Source of the DNA: Microlunatus flavus
GTDB taxonomy: Bacteria > Actinomycetota > Actinomycetes > Propionibacteriales > Propionibacteriaceae
Direction of reading: 5' to 3'
Length of the DNA stretch: 64,000 nt
Assembly: GCF_900110855.1 (NCBI RefSeq)
Contig: NZ_FOFA01000002.1
Coordinates: 1 to 64,000, forward strand
Below the pieces are notes generated by a model. It searched no databases. It was not told where the DNA came from and saw only the letters and a program-made list of their open reading frames with translations. Position numbers and translations under genes: made by a program. This document shows, piece after piece, positions 32,643 to 39,502 of the stretch (position 1 is its first letter; every line of letters begins with the position of its first letter).

Positions 32643-33494
32643 TCAGGTCGAGATCGTCCGTCCGACCCAGGAGGGCCACGGGGTCCGGGCGGGGGGCAGG
32701 CACCGGCCGAGCAGGATGAGCGCCTCCTCGACGGTGGGACGGGAGGCCGGGTCGGGTTCCGTGAGCCGCGCGACGACACCGGGCACCGCCGACCGGCGCC
32801 ACGAGGGCAGGCGCCGGGCCCACGCGTCGCGGAGCACGGCGCCCACGCCGTAGACGTCCATCGTGGCGCTGACCGGCGCGCACGCCTCCATCTCGGGGCT
32901 GGTCCAGCCGAGGGTGCCGACGGGCCGCCCGGCCGGCTGGCGGCTGCCGAGTGGGCGGGAGCTGCCGAGGTCGACGAGGACCGCGCGGCCCTCGCGCAGC
33001 ACGACGTTGCCCGGCTTGACGTCGAGGTGGGCAACGCCGCGCCCGTGCAGCGCGGCGAGCGCGGCGAGCAGCGCGACGCCGAGCAGTGCGACGCCCGTGG
33101 CGGTCGTACGCCGGCGCGCGAGCAGGTCCTCCAGGTCGGGGCCGTCGACGTGCTCCTCGACGACGTGGGCCAGGTCCGCGTCGAGGTCGTGGCGGTAGAG
33201 CCGGGGGAGGTGCGGGTGGAGGACGCCGTCGAGCGCGCGCACCTCGCGGGCGAGCGACGCGCGGGCGCGCGGGTGGTCGACCTGGTGCGGACGCGGCAGC
33301 TTGACGACGACGGGGGCCCACAGGCGGGCGTCCCAGCCGAGCCAGGTCTCGCAGCGCCCTCCGACGCCGAGGCGCTCCCAGGCCTGGATGCCGGGGACGA
33401 GCGGGGCGCCCTCCGCGAACGCCCAGACCGGGTCGCCGTCCTCGTCGAGGTCGTCCGCGGTGTGGGGGGCGGGGCGGGGGAGGGAGAGGGTCAT
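32643..33494 (-). CDS. Small soluble Ser/Thr protein kinase
   Basis: A 283-residue kinase that is almost only a catalytic domain, without a membrane helix or PASTA domain. Motifs: Gly-rich loop LGVGGRCETWLG, ATP lysine VVVK65, catalytic loop HLDVKPGNVVL (Asp158, Asn163; HLD instead of HRD), metal-binding DLG (Asp175; DLG in place of DFG) and an APE-like TSPEMEA. So it looks active. It is third in the order ABC transporter, RS peptide, kinase; two hairpins lie in the 96-bp gap before it. The Arg/Ser-repeat peptide is an obvious possible substrate. Confidence 0.85.
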   Translation of the reverse strand: MTLSLPRPAPHTADDLDEDGDPVWAFAEGAPLVPGIQAWERLGVGGRCETWLGWDARLWAPVVVKLPRPHQVDHPRARASLAREVRALDGVLHPHLPRLYRHDLDADLAHVVEEHVDGPDLEDLLARRRTTATGVALLGVALLAALAALHGRGVAHLDVKPGNVVLREGRAVLVDLGSSRPLGSRQPAGRPVGTLGWTSPEMEACAPVSATMDVYGVGAVLRDAWARRLPSWRRSAVPGVVARLTEPDPASRPTVEEALILLGRCLPPARTPWPSWVGRTIST

Positions 33495-33524
33495 CGGTGG
33501 CGTCCTCGGTTCGTCGCGGGTCGA

Positions 33525-33582
33525 GCAGACCGCAGGTCTGCGTGGACCGGGACGGGCCGCCCGGAGGGGGGAGCGGCCCGTC
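33525..33582 (-). promoter_or_regulatory. Two hairpins between the RS peptide and kinase genes
   Basis: GACGGGCCGC (33551-33560) pairs with GCGGCCCGTC (33573-33582); GCAGACC (33525-33531) pairs with GGTCTGC (33535-33541). Both are perfect. The first is directly downstream of the peptide stop and could end or attenuate transcription, making the peptide more abundant than the kinase. Confidence 0.65.
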
Positions 33583-33590
33583 CGGCTCGG

Positions 33591-33695
33591 TCAGTAGCGC
33601 GAGCGGCTCCGGCTGTAGCTCCGGCTGCGGCTCCGGCTCCGGGAGCGGCCGTGCTTGCGGTCGGCCACCAGGCCCTTGATGCGGATGATGATCAT
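33591..33695 (-). CDS. 34-residue Arg/Ser-repeat peptide, translationally coupled to an ABC transporter
   Basis: A tiny gene too short for standard ORF calls. It reads MIIIRIKGLVADRKHG followed by RSRSRSRSRSYSRSRSRY: a hydrophobic start, a GLVADRKHG middle and a C-terminal run of nine Arg, eight Ser and two Tyr. AAGGAGG lies ten bases before its ATG, and the ATG overlaps the transporter stop as ATGA, so translation is well supported. It has neither signal peptide nor cysteines. The repeat resembles eukaryotic SR-protein domains, which are targets of kinases; a Ser/Thr kinase gene follows. It could be an exported peptide, a kinase substrate or a nucleic-acid-binding peptide. I know of no described family. 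Confidence 0.75.
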   Translation of the reverse strand: MIIIRIKGLVADRKHGRSRSRSRSRSYSRSRSRY

Positions 33696-35428
33696 GCGGG
33701 TTCCACCTCCTTACGGGTCTCGGGTCGGGCGGCCGCACCGGTCGGTGCCGCCGAGGACGGGATGACGTGCACGACCCGGTCGGCGAGCTGCGCCAGCGCC
33801 GGGTCGTGCGTCACGAGGAGGGTGGTGCGCCGGGTCGTGGCGGCGCGGACGGCCTCGACGACGTGGGCCGCGGAGACGGCGTCCAGCGACGCCGTCGGTT
33901 CGTCGAGCAGCACCAGGTCGGCGGGCGAGACCGCGGCCCGCGCGAGGGCGACGCGGCGGCGCTGGCCGCCCGAGAGGCGCGCGCCACCCTCGCCGAGGGG
34001 CGTGTCGTGGCGCAGCGGCAGCCGGTCGACGAACTCGTCGACGTGGGTCCGCGCGCACGCCTCCAGCACCTGCGCGCGGGTCGCGTCGCGCGAGCCGAAG
34101 GCGACGTTCTGCGCGAGGGTCGCGTCGAGCAGCCACGGGTCCTGCGGCACGTACGCGATCCGCTCCCGCACGCTCTGCCGCGTGAAGCGGCGCAGGTCGA
34201 CGCCGTCGTGGCGGAGCGTCCCGGCGTCGGGGTCCCACAGGCGCAGCAGCAGCAGGAGCACCGTGCTCTTGCCCGCGCCGCTCGGGCCGAAGAGGCACAC
34301 GGTCTCGCCCGGTCGGAGAACGAGGTCGAGGTCGCGCAGCACGGGTCGCCCGGGCTCGTAGCCGAACGTCACGCCCCGCAGCTCCACCGTGCCGCGCAGC
34401 GGCGGGGCGGCCGTCGCCCCTGGGGCGTCCGGGCCCTCCGGCTCGGCGTCGAGCACGTCGGCGACCCGTTCCGCGCTCGCGCCGGCCCGGGCCCAGACGC
34501 CGGACAGGCGGGTCAGCGCGCGGACGGGGGAGTAGAGGTCGCGCAGGTAGCCGAGCACCACCAGCAGCCCGCCGGTGGTGAGCGTCCCGGCGCCCACCTG
34601 CAGGCCCCCCGCGACGAGCACGAGGGCGGCGCCGAGCGCGAGCACGACGTCGGCGTACGGGGTCCAGCGCGTCTCGACGTCGACGGCGGTCGAGCTGGTC
34701 CGGAGCACCTCGGCGTTCGCGGTGCCGAACTCGGCCACGGCCCGGTCGAGCCGGCCGAAGGCCTGGACGGCGCCGACGTTGCGCAGGAGGTCCGCCGCGG
34801 TAGTGCTGAGCCGTCCGCCGGCGGCCCGGGCGACACCCTGGCTGGCCCGTACGTGTCGGCGCTGACGCAGCGAGAGCGCCGCCAGGACCGGGACGACGAG
34901 CAGCCCGAGCAGGGCCAGCCACGGGTCGAGGACGAGGAGCACGACGACGACGCCCACGAGCATCAGCGCGTCGGGGACGAGCGTGAGCGTGGTGGCGGTG
35001 ACCGCGTCGAGGACGCGGCCGACGTCGGAGGTCAGCCGGGAGACGAGCTCGGCGCTGCGGGTGCCGGCGTGCCAGCGCAGCGAGAGCCGCAGGCTGTGGG
35101 CGAAGACGGTGCGCCGCAGGTCCGCGCCGAGACGTTCCGCGGTGCGCTCCGCGGTGCGCGTCGCGCCCAGGTCGAGCAGGCTGACCACGCCGCTGGTCAC
35201 CAGGGTCGCCGACCCCGCCGCGACGAGCAGCAGCGCGGGCGGGACGGCGGCGAGGGCGTCCGGGACGCCGTCACGGTCGATCGCCCAGTCGACGGCGAGG
35301 GCCAGCGGCCAGGGCCGGGCGAGCTCCGCGCCCACCTGCAGCACCGACAGCGCGCAGGAGACGGCCAGCGCACGGCGGTGCGTCCGGGCCGGCTCCGCGA
35401 CGAGGCGGAGGAGGGAGGAGGTGCTCAC
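33692..35428 (-). CDS. ABC transporter, fused membrane and ATP-binding domains (exporter type)
   Basis: A 578-residue half-transporter, probably a homodimer. Six membrane segments (ALAVSCALSVLQVGAELA to about residue 290) precede the ATPase: Walker A GPSGAGKST, Q-loop VPQDPWLL, signature LSGGQRRRVALARA and Walker B LVLLDEPTASLD followed by the VTHD switch His. This is the exporter (ABCB/MsbA, also bacteriocin/RiPP) layout, without a peptidase C39 domain. GTG at 35428 chosen; GTG 35434 also possible. Divergent from a two-component system across a 30-bp palindrome; its last codons contain the Shine-Dalgarno of the RS peptide. Confidence 0.88.
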   Translation of the reverse strand: MSTSSLLRLVAEPARTHRRALAVSCALSVLQVGAELARPWPLALAVDWAIDRDGVPDALAAVPPALLLVAAGSATLVTSGVVSLLDLGATRTAERTAERLGADLRRTVFAHSLRLSLRWHAGTRSAELVSRLTSDVGRVLDAVTATTLTLVPDALMLVGVVVVLLVLDPWLALLGLLVVPVLAALSLRQRRHVRASQGVARAAGGRLSTTAADLLRNVGAVQAFGRLDRAVAEFGTANAEVLRTSSTAVDVETRWTPYADVVLALGAALVLVAGGLQVGAGTLTTGGLLVVLGYLRDLYSPVRALTRLSGVWARAGASAERVADVLDAEPEGPDAPGATAAPPLRGTVELRGVTFGYEPGRPVLRDLDLVLRPGETVCLFGPSGAGKSTVLLLLLRLWDPDAGTLRHDGVDLRRFTRQSVRERIAYVPQDPWLLDATLAQNVAFGSRDATRAQVLEACARTHVDEFVDRLPLRHDTPLGEGGARLSGGQRRRVALARAAVSPADLVLLDEPTASLDAVSAAHVVEAVRAATTRRTTLLVTHDPALAQLADRVVHVIPSSAAPTGAAARPETRKEVEPA

Positions 35429-35465
35429 GGCCACCACGCTGCGGCGGCCGGGGTCGCAGCGGCAA

Positions 35466-35524
35466 CGCGACGATGGTGCTAGCGCCAACGTCGCGTCCCG
35501 CGGGAGGCCTGCGGAAACTACGCT
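35466..35524. promoter_or_regulatory. Divergent promoter region with a 30-bp palindrome
   Basis: CGCGAC (35466-35471) and GTCGCG (35490-35495) are the outer arms; the centre GGTGCTAGCGCC is itself nearly symmetric. The site lies between the ABC-peptide-kinase genes and the two-component genes. TACGCT (35519-35524) seven bases before the kinase ATG is a likely minus-10 box. A NarL-type response regulator dimer could bind the palindrome and control both directions. Confidence 0.6.
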
Positions 35525-35531
35525 CTCGACC

Positions 35532-36866
35532 ATGCGCGCCCCGGGTCCCCGCCGCCCCCGCGTCGAGGAGTCGCGGCCGGTGTCGGTGACGGGGCTGGTG
35601 GTCCGCTTCAGCCTGGCCGGGCTGGTCGTCATGGTGCTGCTGGGCACGGTCCTGGCCGTCCTCGCCCGGCAGGCGGGCACCGCGCAGGCCGTCGACTCCG
35701 CACGCCAGGTCGCCTGGGTGACGGGCCGCGGTATCGCCGAACCCCGGCTGGGCGACGCGCTGCTGGCCGGGGACCCGCAGGCGCTGGCCGCCTTCGACGC
35801 GGACATGCACCGATACGTGCTGCAGGGTTCGCTCGTGCGCGTCAAGCTCTGGGACCCCGACGGCCGGGTCCTCTACTCCGACGAGGCCCGGCTGGTGGGC
35901 CAGACCTTCGGGCTCGGCGAGGACGAGCGCGAAGCGCTGGAGGACGGCAGCACGGACTCCGAGATCAGCGACCTGTCGGCGCCCGAGAACGTCTACGAGC
36001 GCCCGTTCGGCAAGCTGCTCGAGGTCTACGTGGGGCTCACCTCCGCCGACGGGCGGCCGCTGCTCTTCGAGGCCTACTTCCGCTACGACGCCGTGGTGAC
36101 CGCGGCGACCGCCGAGTGGCGCAAGTACGCCCCGCCCACCCTGGCGGGCCTGCTGGCCCTCCAGCTGGTCCAGATCCCCTTCGCCTGGTCGCTCGCGCGC
36201 CGGCTGCAGCGTCAGCAGCGCGACCGGCAGCGGCTCCTGCAGCGCGCGGTCGACGCGTCGCAGGTCGAGCGCCGCCGCATCGCCGCCGACCTCCACGACG
36301 GGGTCGTGCAGGACCTGACCGGGCTGACGTACGCGCTCGACGCCGCGCGGCTCGGCCCCGACGACCCCGAGGGGCAGCGTGAGCTGGTCGGCCGCAGCGC
36401 CGCCCAGCTGCGCGCGAGCGTGGCCGACCTGCGCACGCTGCTCGTCGAGATCTACCCGCCCGACCTGGCCGAGGAGGGGCTCCCCGCCGCGCTGACCGAC
36501 CTCGCCGCCGGGCTCGAGCGCGCCGGCCTGAGCGTGGAGGTCGACGTCGACGACGCGGCCGGCCTGCCGCTGGACGTCTCCTCGGTGCTCTTCCGCAGCG
36601 GGCAGGAGGTGCTGCGCAACGTCGTCGCCCACAGCGACGCCCGCCACGTCGCTCTGCGCGCGGCGGTCCGCGACGGCATCGCCAGCCTCGTGGTCGACGA
36701 CGACGGCCGCGGCTTCGACGCGGGCGACCTCGACCGGCGCTTCGAGGAGGGCCACATCGGCCTGCGCTCCCTGGGCGACCTCATCGACGACTCCGGCGGA
36801 ACGCTCACGGTCCGCTCGGCGCCGGGCCAGGGCACCCGGGTCGAGATCCTGGTGCCCGTCGGATGA
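35532..36866 (+). CDS. Sensor histidine kinase, NarL-type (HisKA_3)
   Basis: A 444-residue membrane sensor. One membrane helix (VVRFSLAGLVVMVLLGTVLA) is followed by an extracytoplasmic domain of about 150 residues and a second helix (LAGLLALQLVQIPFAWSLA). Then HisKA_3 (ADLHDGVVQDLTGLTYALD, His255) and an HATPase_c domain (DDDGRGFD and IGLRSLGDLIDDSGGTLTV). It phosphorylates the regulator encoded seven bases downstream. The external domain has no recognised ligand motif. Probably leaderless, with TACGCT just before ATG. Confidence 0.9.
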   Translation: MRAPGPRRPRVEESRPVSVTGLVVRFSLAGLVVMVLLGTVLAVLARQAGTAQAVDSARQVAWVTGRGIAEPRLGDALLAGDPQALAAFDADMHRYVLQGSLVRVKLWDPDGRVLYSDEARLVGQTFGLGEDEREALEDGSTDSEISDLSAPENVYERPFGKLLEVYVGLTSADGRPLLFEAYFRYDAVVTAATAEWRKYAPPTLAGLLALQLVQIPFAWSLARRLQRQQRDRQRLLQRAVDASQVERRRIAADLHDGVVQDLTGLTYALDAARLGPDDPEGQRELVGRSAAQLRASVADLRTLLVEIYPPDLAEEGLPAALTDLAAGLERAGLSVEVDVDDAAGLPLDVSSVLFRSGQEVLRNVVAHSDARHVALRAAVRDGIASLVVDDDGRGFDAGDLDRRFEEGHIGLRSLGDLIDDSGGTLTVRSAPGQGTRVEILVPVG

Positions 36867-36873
36867 TGCTTCC

Positions 36874-37554
36874 GTGACCGCAGGAGCTGCCAGGCCCCAG
36901 GAACCGCCCGCGACGATCGACGTCCTCATCGTCGACGACCACGCCATCGTGCGCGGCGGGCTGCGCGCGCTGCTCGGCACCACGAGCGACCTGCGCGTGG
37001 TCGGCGAGGCGGCGGACGCCGCGGAGGCCGTGCGGCAGGCGGACGAGCTGCGGCCCGACGTCGTGCTCATGGACCTGTCGATGCCCGGCACCGACGGCGT
37101 GCGGGCGACGACGGCCGTGCTGGCCGCCCATCCCGAGGCGCACGTGCTGGTGCTCACCTCGCTGGCCGAGCAGCGCTGGATCCTCGACGCGCTCGAGGCG
37201 GGCGCCGAGGGCTACCTGCTCAAGCACAGCGAGCCCGAGGTGATCCTCTCCGGCATCCGGGAGGTCGTGGCCGGCGGTTCGCCGCTCGACCCCAAGGCGG
37301 CCCGCACGCTCCTCACCAGCCGGCGGGGGAGCCCGGCGCCCAGCGCGTCCGGCTCGGGCTCGCCGCTGAGCGAGCGCGAGGAGGAGGTGCTGGCCATGGT
37401 CGCGGAGGGGTTGCCCAACAAGACGATCGGGCGCCGGCTCGGCATCAGCGAACGGACCGTCAAGGCGCACCTGACCAACGTGTTCGCACGCCTCGGCGTG
37501 GCCGACCGGACCCAGGCTGCGCTGTGGTTCGAGCGGCGCGCCACCCACTCCTGA
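36874..37554 (+). CDS. NarL/LuxR-family response regulator
   Basis: A 226-residue regulator: an N-terminal receiver domain with acidic pair DD21-22, phosphorylated Asp67 (VVLMDLSMPG), and the conserved Thr/Lys switch (LVLTS, LLKHS), then a Ser-rich linker and a LuxR helix-turn-helix (LSEREEEVLAMVAEGLPNKT then ISERTVKAHLTNVFARLGV). Partner of the preceding kinase. Binding to the palindrome upstream of the divergent transporter cassette is a good guess. Confidence 0.92.
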   Translation: MTAGAARPQEPPATIDVLIVDDHAIVRGGLRALLGTTSDLRVVGEAADAAEAVRQADELRPDVVLMDLSMPGTDGVRATTAVLAAHPEAHVLVLTSLAEQRWILDALEAGAEGYLLKHSEPEVILSGIREVVAGGSPLDPKAARTLLTSRRGSPAPSASGSGSPLSEREEEVLAMVAEGLPNKTIGRRLGISERTVKAHLTNVFARLGVADRTQAALWFERRATHS

Positions 37555-37559
37555 CGCCT

Positions 37560-37571
37560 GGTCGTACGACC
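37560..37571. promoter_or_regulatory. Perfect 12-bp palindrome
   Basis: GGTCGTACGACC lies just after the response-regulator stop and 44 bp before the next gene. It could be an operator, but the short length in GC-rich DNA allows chance. Confidence 0.35.
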
Positions 37572-37615
37572 TTCGTCCGAGAGACAGCGCGTCCCGCGCC
37601 CGCGACCCTGGTGGG

Positions 37616-38485
37616 GTGAGCAGCCCCGCCGACGACCTCGACCCGGTCGACCGGGCCCCCGACGTCCGCGGCCGCACCGTCGTCTGGTCCGCCGGGTCGC
37701 GCGTCGCCCGCAGCCGTGGGCGGGGGCGGGCGGTGGGGCGCTGGTCGGCGTTCGTGGTCCTCGCGGCGGTGGCCGCCTTCGTGCTCGCGTACGCGGTGCA
37801 CGCGTACGTCGTCCTCGCGCCGCCGGCGACCGGCCCGTCGGCGCCGCTCTGGCTGCCCGAGCGGCTGCCCGCCGACGTCCCGGACGTGCAGGCCGCCTCG
37901 AGCACCCCGGCACCGACCCGCGGCCCGGCGGCCGGCGACGACGGGCACGGACGCCCGGCGGCGGACGACCACCCCGCCGCGAGCTCGTCGGCCACGCGGC
38001 GTGTCGCGGCGGTCGAGCGCCCGGTCCCGGTCCGCCGGTCGAACGTCCGGTCGCGGTCGGGCTCCGGCCCGCACGACGGTTCTGCGGCCCACTCGCGCTC
38101 CGGGGGTGACGACCACCCGACGGGCTCGGGCGGGCACCCGTCTGGAGGCTCGAGCGCCCCGACCCGTCCCACCACCGGCGAGCACCACGGCTCGGGGGGC
38201 ACGAGCGGTTCGTCGGGCAGCGGTTCGTCGGGCAGCGGTTCGTCGGGCGGCAGCTCTCCAGGCGGCGGTTCGGGGCACGGCTCTGATGGTGGGTCCCACG
38301 GCGGCAAGGGCTCCGGCGGCGGGGACGACGGCAAGGGCTCAGGCTCCGGCAAGGGCTCCGGTGGCGGGGACGACGGCGGCAAGGGCAGCGGCAAGGACAG
38401 CGGGTCGGACGACGGCACGGGCAGCGGCAAGGACAGCGGTTCGGACGACGGCAAGGGCAGCGGCAAGGACGGCTCCGGCTCCTGA
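37616..38485 (+). CDS. Membrane-anchored low-complexity Ser/Gly/Lys-rich protein
   Basis: A 289-residue protein with a basic cytosolic N-terminus (RVARSRGRGRAVGRW), one membrane helix (FVVLAAVAAFVLAYAVHAYV) and a long external part. From residue about 165 on it is almost only Gly, Ser, Asp and Lys: repeated SGSGSSGSGSS, then KGSGGGDDG and KDSGSDDG units. No enzyme domain. Such tails serve as flexible cell-wall spacers. GTG start after the two-component genes, same strand. Confidence 0.75.
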   Translation: MSSPADDLDPVDRAPDVRGRTVVWSAGSRVARSRGRGRAVGRWSAFVVLAAVAAFVLAYAVHAYVVLAPPATGPSAPLWLPERLPADVPDVQAASSTPAPTRGPAAGDDGHGRPAADDHPAASSSATRRVAAVERPVPVRRSNVRSRSGSGPHDGSAAHSRSGGDDHPTGSGGHPSGGSSAPTRPTTGEHHGSGGTSGSSGSGSSGSGSSGGSSPGGGSGHGSDGGSHGGKGSGGGDDGKGSGSGKGSGGGDDGGKGSGKDSGSDDGTGSGKDSGSDDGKGSGKDGSGS

Positions 38486-38529
38486 ACCGTCCCCCAGGTC
38501 CTAGCCCGATCGTCCGATGGCGGCTACGA

Positions 38530-38545
38530 CCTGAGAATCCTCAGG
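38530..38545 (+). promoter_or_regulatory. Short hairpin in the intergenic region
   Basis: CCTGAG-AATC-CTCAGG is a perfect 6-bp stem between the low-complexity protein gene and the next secreted-protein gene. Could be a weak terminator or operator. Confidence 0.35.
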
Positions 38546-38599
38546 CTGGTGCCCGTCGTCGAGACCTCGGCGACCGACCCCCCGAGTCCAGGAGCTCTC

Positions 38600-39502
38600 G
38601 TGCCCCTCGCCCGCCCCACCTCCCCTTCCGCCGGACGCAACCCCGGTCGTACGGCCGGCCGCACCGCCGGCCGAACGGCGCTGGTCGCCGCCGCGCTCGC
38701 CACGGCCGCCGCCTCGCTGCTCGCCGCACCCGCCGCGTCGGCCAAGGCCGCGCCGACCGGCGACTTCGCCGTGGTCGTCAACGGGACCACCTACAACCCC
38801 GCCGCGGGCAGGGACGTCAAGCTCCAGGACGTCACCGCGAACGGCCGCATCGCCGTGCGCGGCGTGAACGTGCGCTTCGACCTCGACGTCGCGACCTTCG
38901 GCGTCTACGACTACACGCTCACCGGCGCGCCGTCGGCCGACCGCATGGTGACCAGCCCGACCGTCGTGTTCGCCTCCAAGGTCCCGACGCTGACCTCGGC
39001 CCAGCGCGCCGGCGCGCGGCTCTCGCAGCTCGAGGTCAAGGACGACACCCTCACCGCGATCCTGTCGACGTCGGCGGGCAAGCTCAAGGTGCAGGCCAAG
39101 GACGCCCCGGCCGGCGGCATCTTCCAGATGGAGCCGGAGTTCGCCGGACCGGTCACCCTGACCCACGTCCTCGGTCCGGACCTCTTCTACTTCGTCAACC
39201 CGTTCACCGGCAAGATCAACTTCGGCGACGGGCTCGACCCGGTGACCTCGGGGGCGGGCGCGCACCAGATGCTGCTGGGCAAGGACAGCCCGCAGGTCGC
39301 GACGAAGACGAGCCAGACCGGCACGACCACGACCTGGGTCGTGCAGCCCGGCGGCCGCCTCGGCGGCGTCCTCGGCGAGGACGCCATCGAGCTCTCGGCG
39401 GGGGCGACCAGCTGCACCAGCCAGTGCCAGGCCGAGAACCAGGTCCGCGGCTCGCTGCCCATCCCGCCGCTCCCGACCGACCCGACCCCGATCGGCGGTT
39501 AG
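38600..39502 (+). CDS. Secreted protein of unknown function
   Basis: A 300-residue exported protein. A basic N-terminus with GRTAGRTAGRTAL precedes a hydrophobic stretch VAAALATAAASLLAAPAASA with a signal-peptidase site after ASA (about residue 50). The mature part is strand-rich (FAVVVNGTTYNPAAGRDVKL, VVFASKVPTLTSAQRAGA, DLFYFVNPFTGKINFGDGL) with a Cys pair in ATSCTSQCQAEN near the end. No known domain. GTG at 38600 follows CAGGAG. The stop overlaps the phosphosugar mutase stop by four bases on the opposite strand. Confidence 0.75.
   Translation: MPLARPTSPSAGRNPGRTAGRTAGRTALVAAALATAAASLLAAPAASAKAAPTGDFAVVVNGTTYNPAAGRDVKLQDVTANGRIAVRGVNVRFDLDVATFGVYDYTLTGAPSADRMVTSPTVVFASKVPTLTSAQRAGARLSQLEVKDDTLTAILSTSAGKLKVQAKDAPAGGIFQMEPEFAGPVTLTHVLGPDLFYFVNPFTGKINFGDGLDPVTSGAGAHQMLLGKDSPQVATKTSQTGTTTTWVVQPGGRLGGVLGEDAIELSAGATSCTSQCQAENQVRGSLPIPPLPTDPTPIGG

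Noticed and set aside
33692-35845. Longer start of the ABC transporter (717 codons)
   Set aside because: The extra residues are low-complexity antisense of the histidine kinase gene; a 578-residue protein starting near 35428 matches the normal family length.
37500-38485. CRISPR-like repeats in the Gly/Ser-rich gene
   Set aside because: The repetition is protein-coding low complexity with irregular spacing and no unique spacers.
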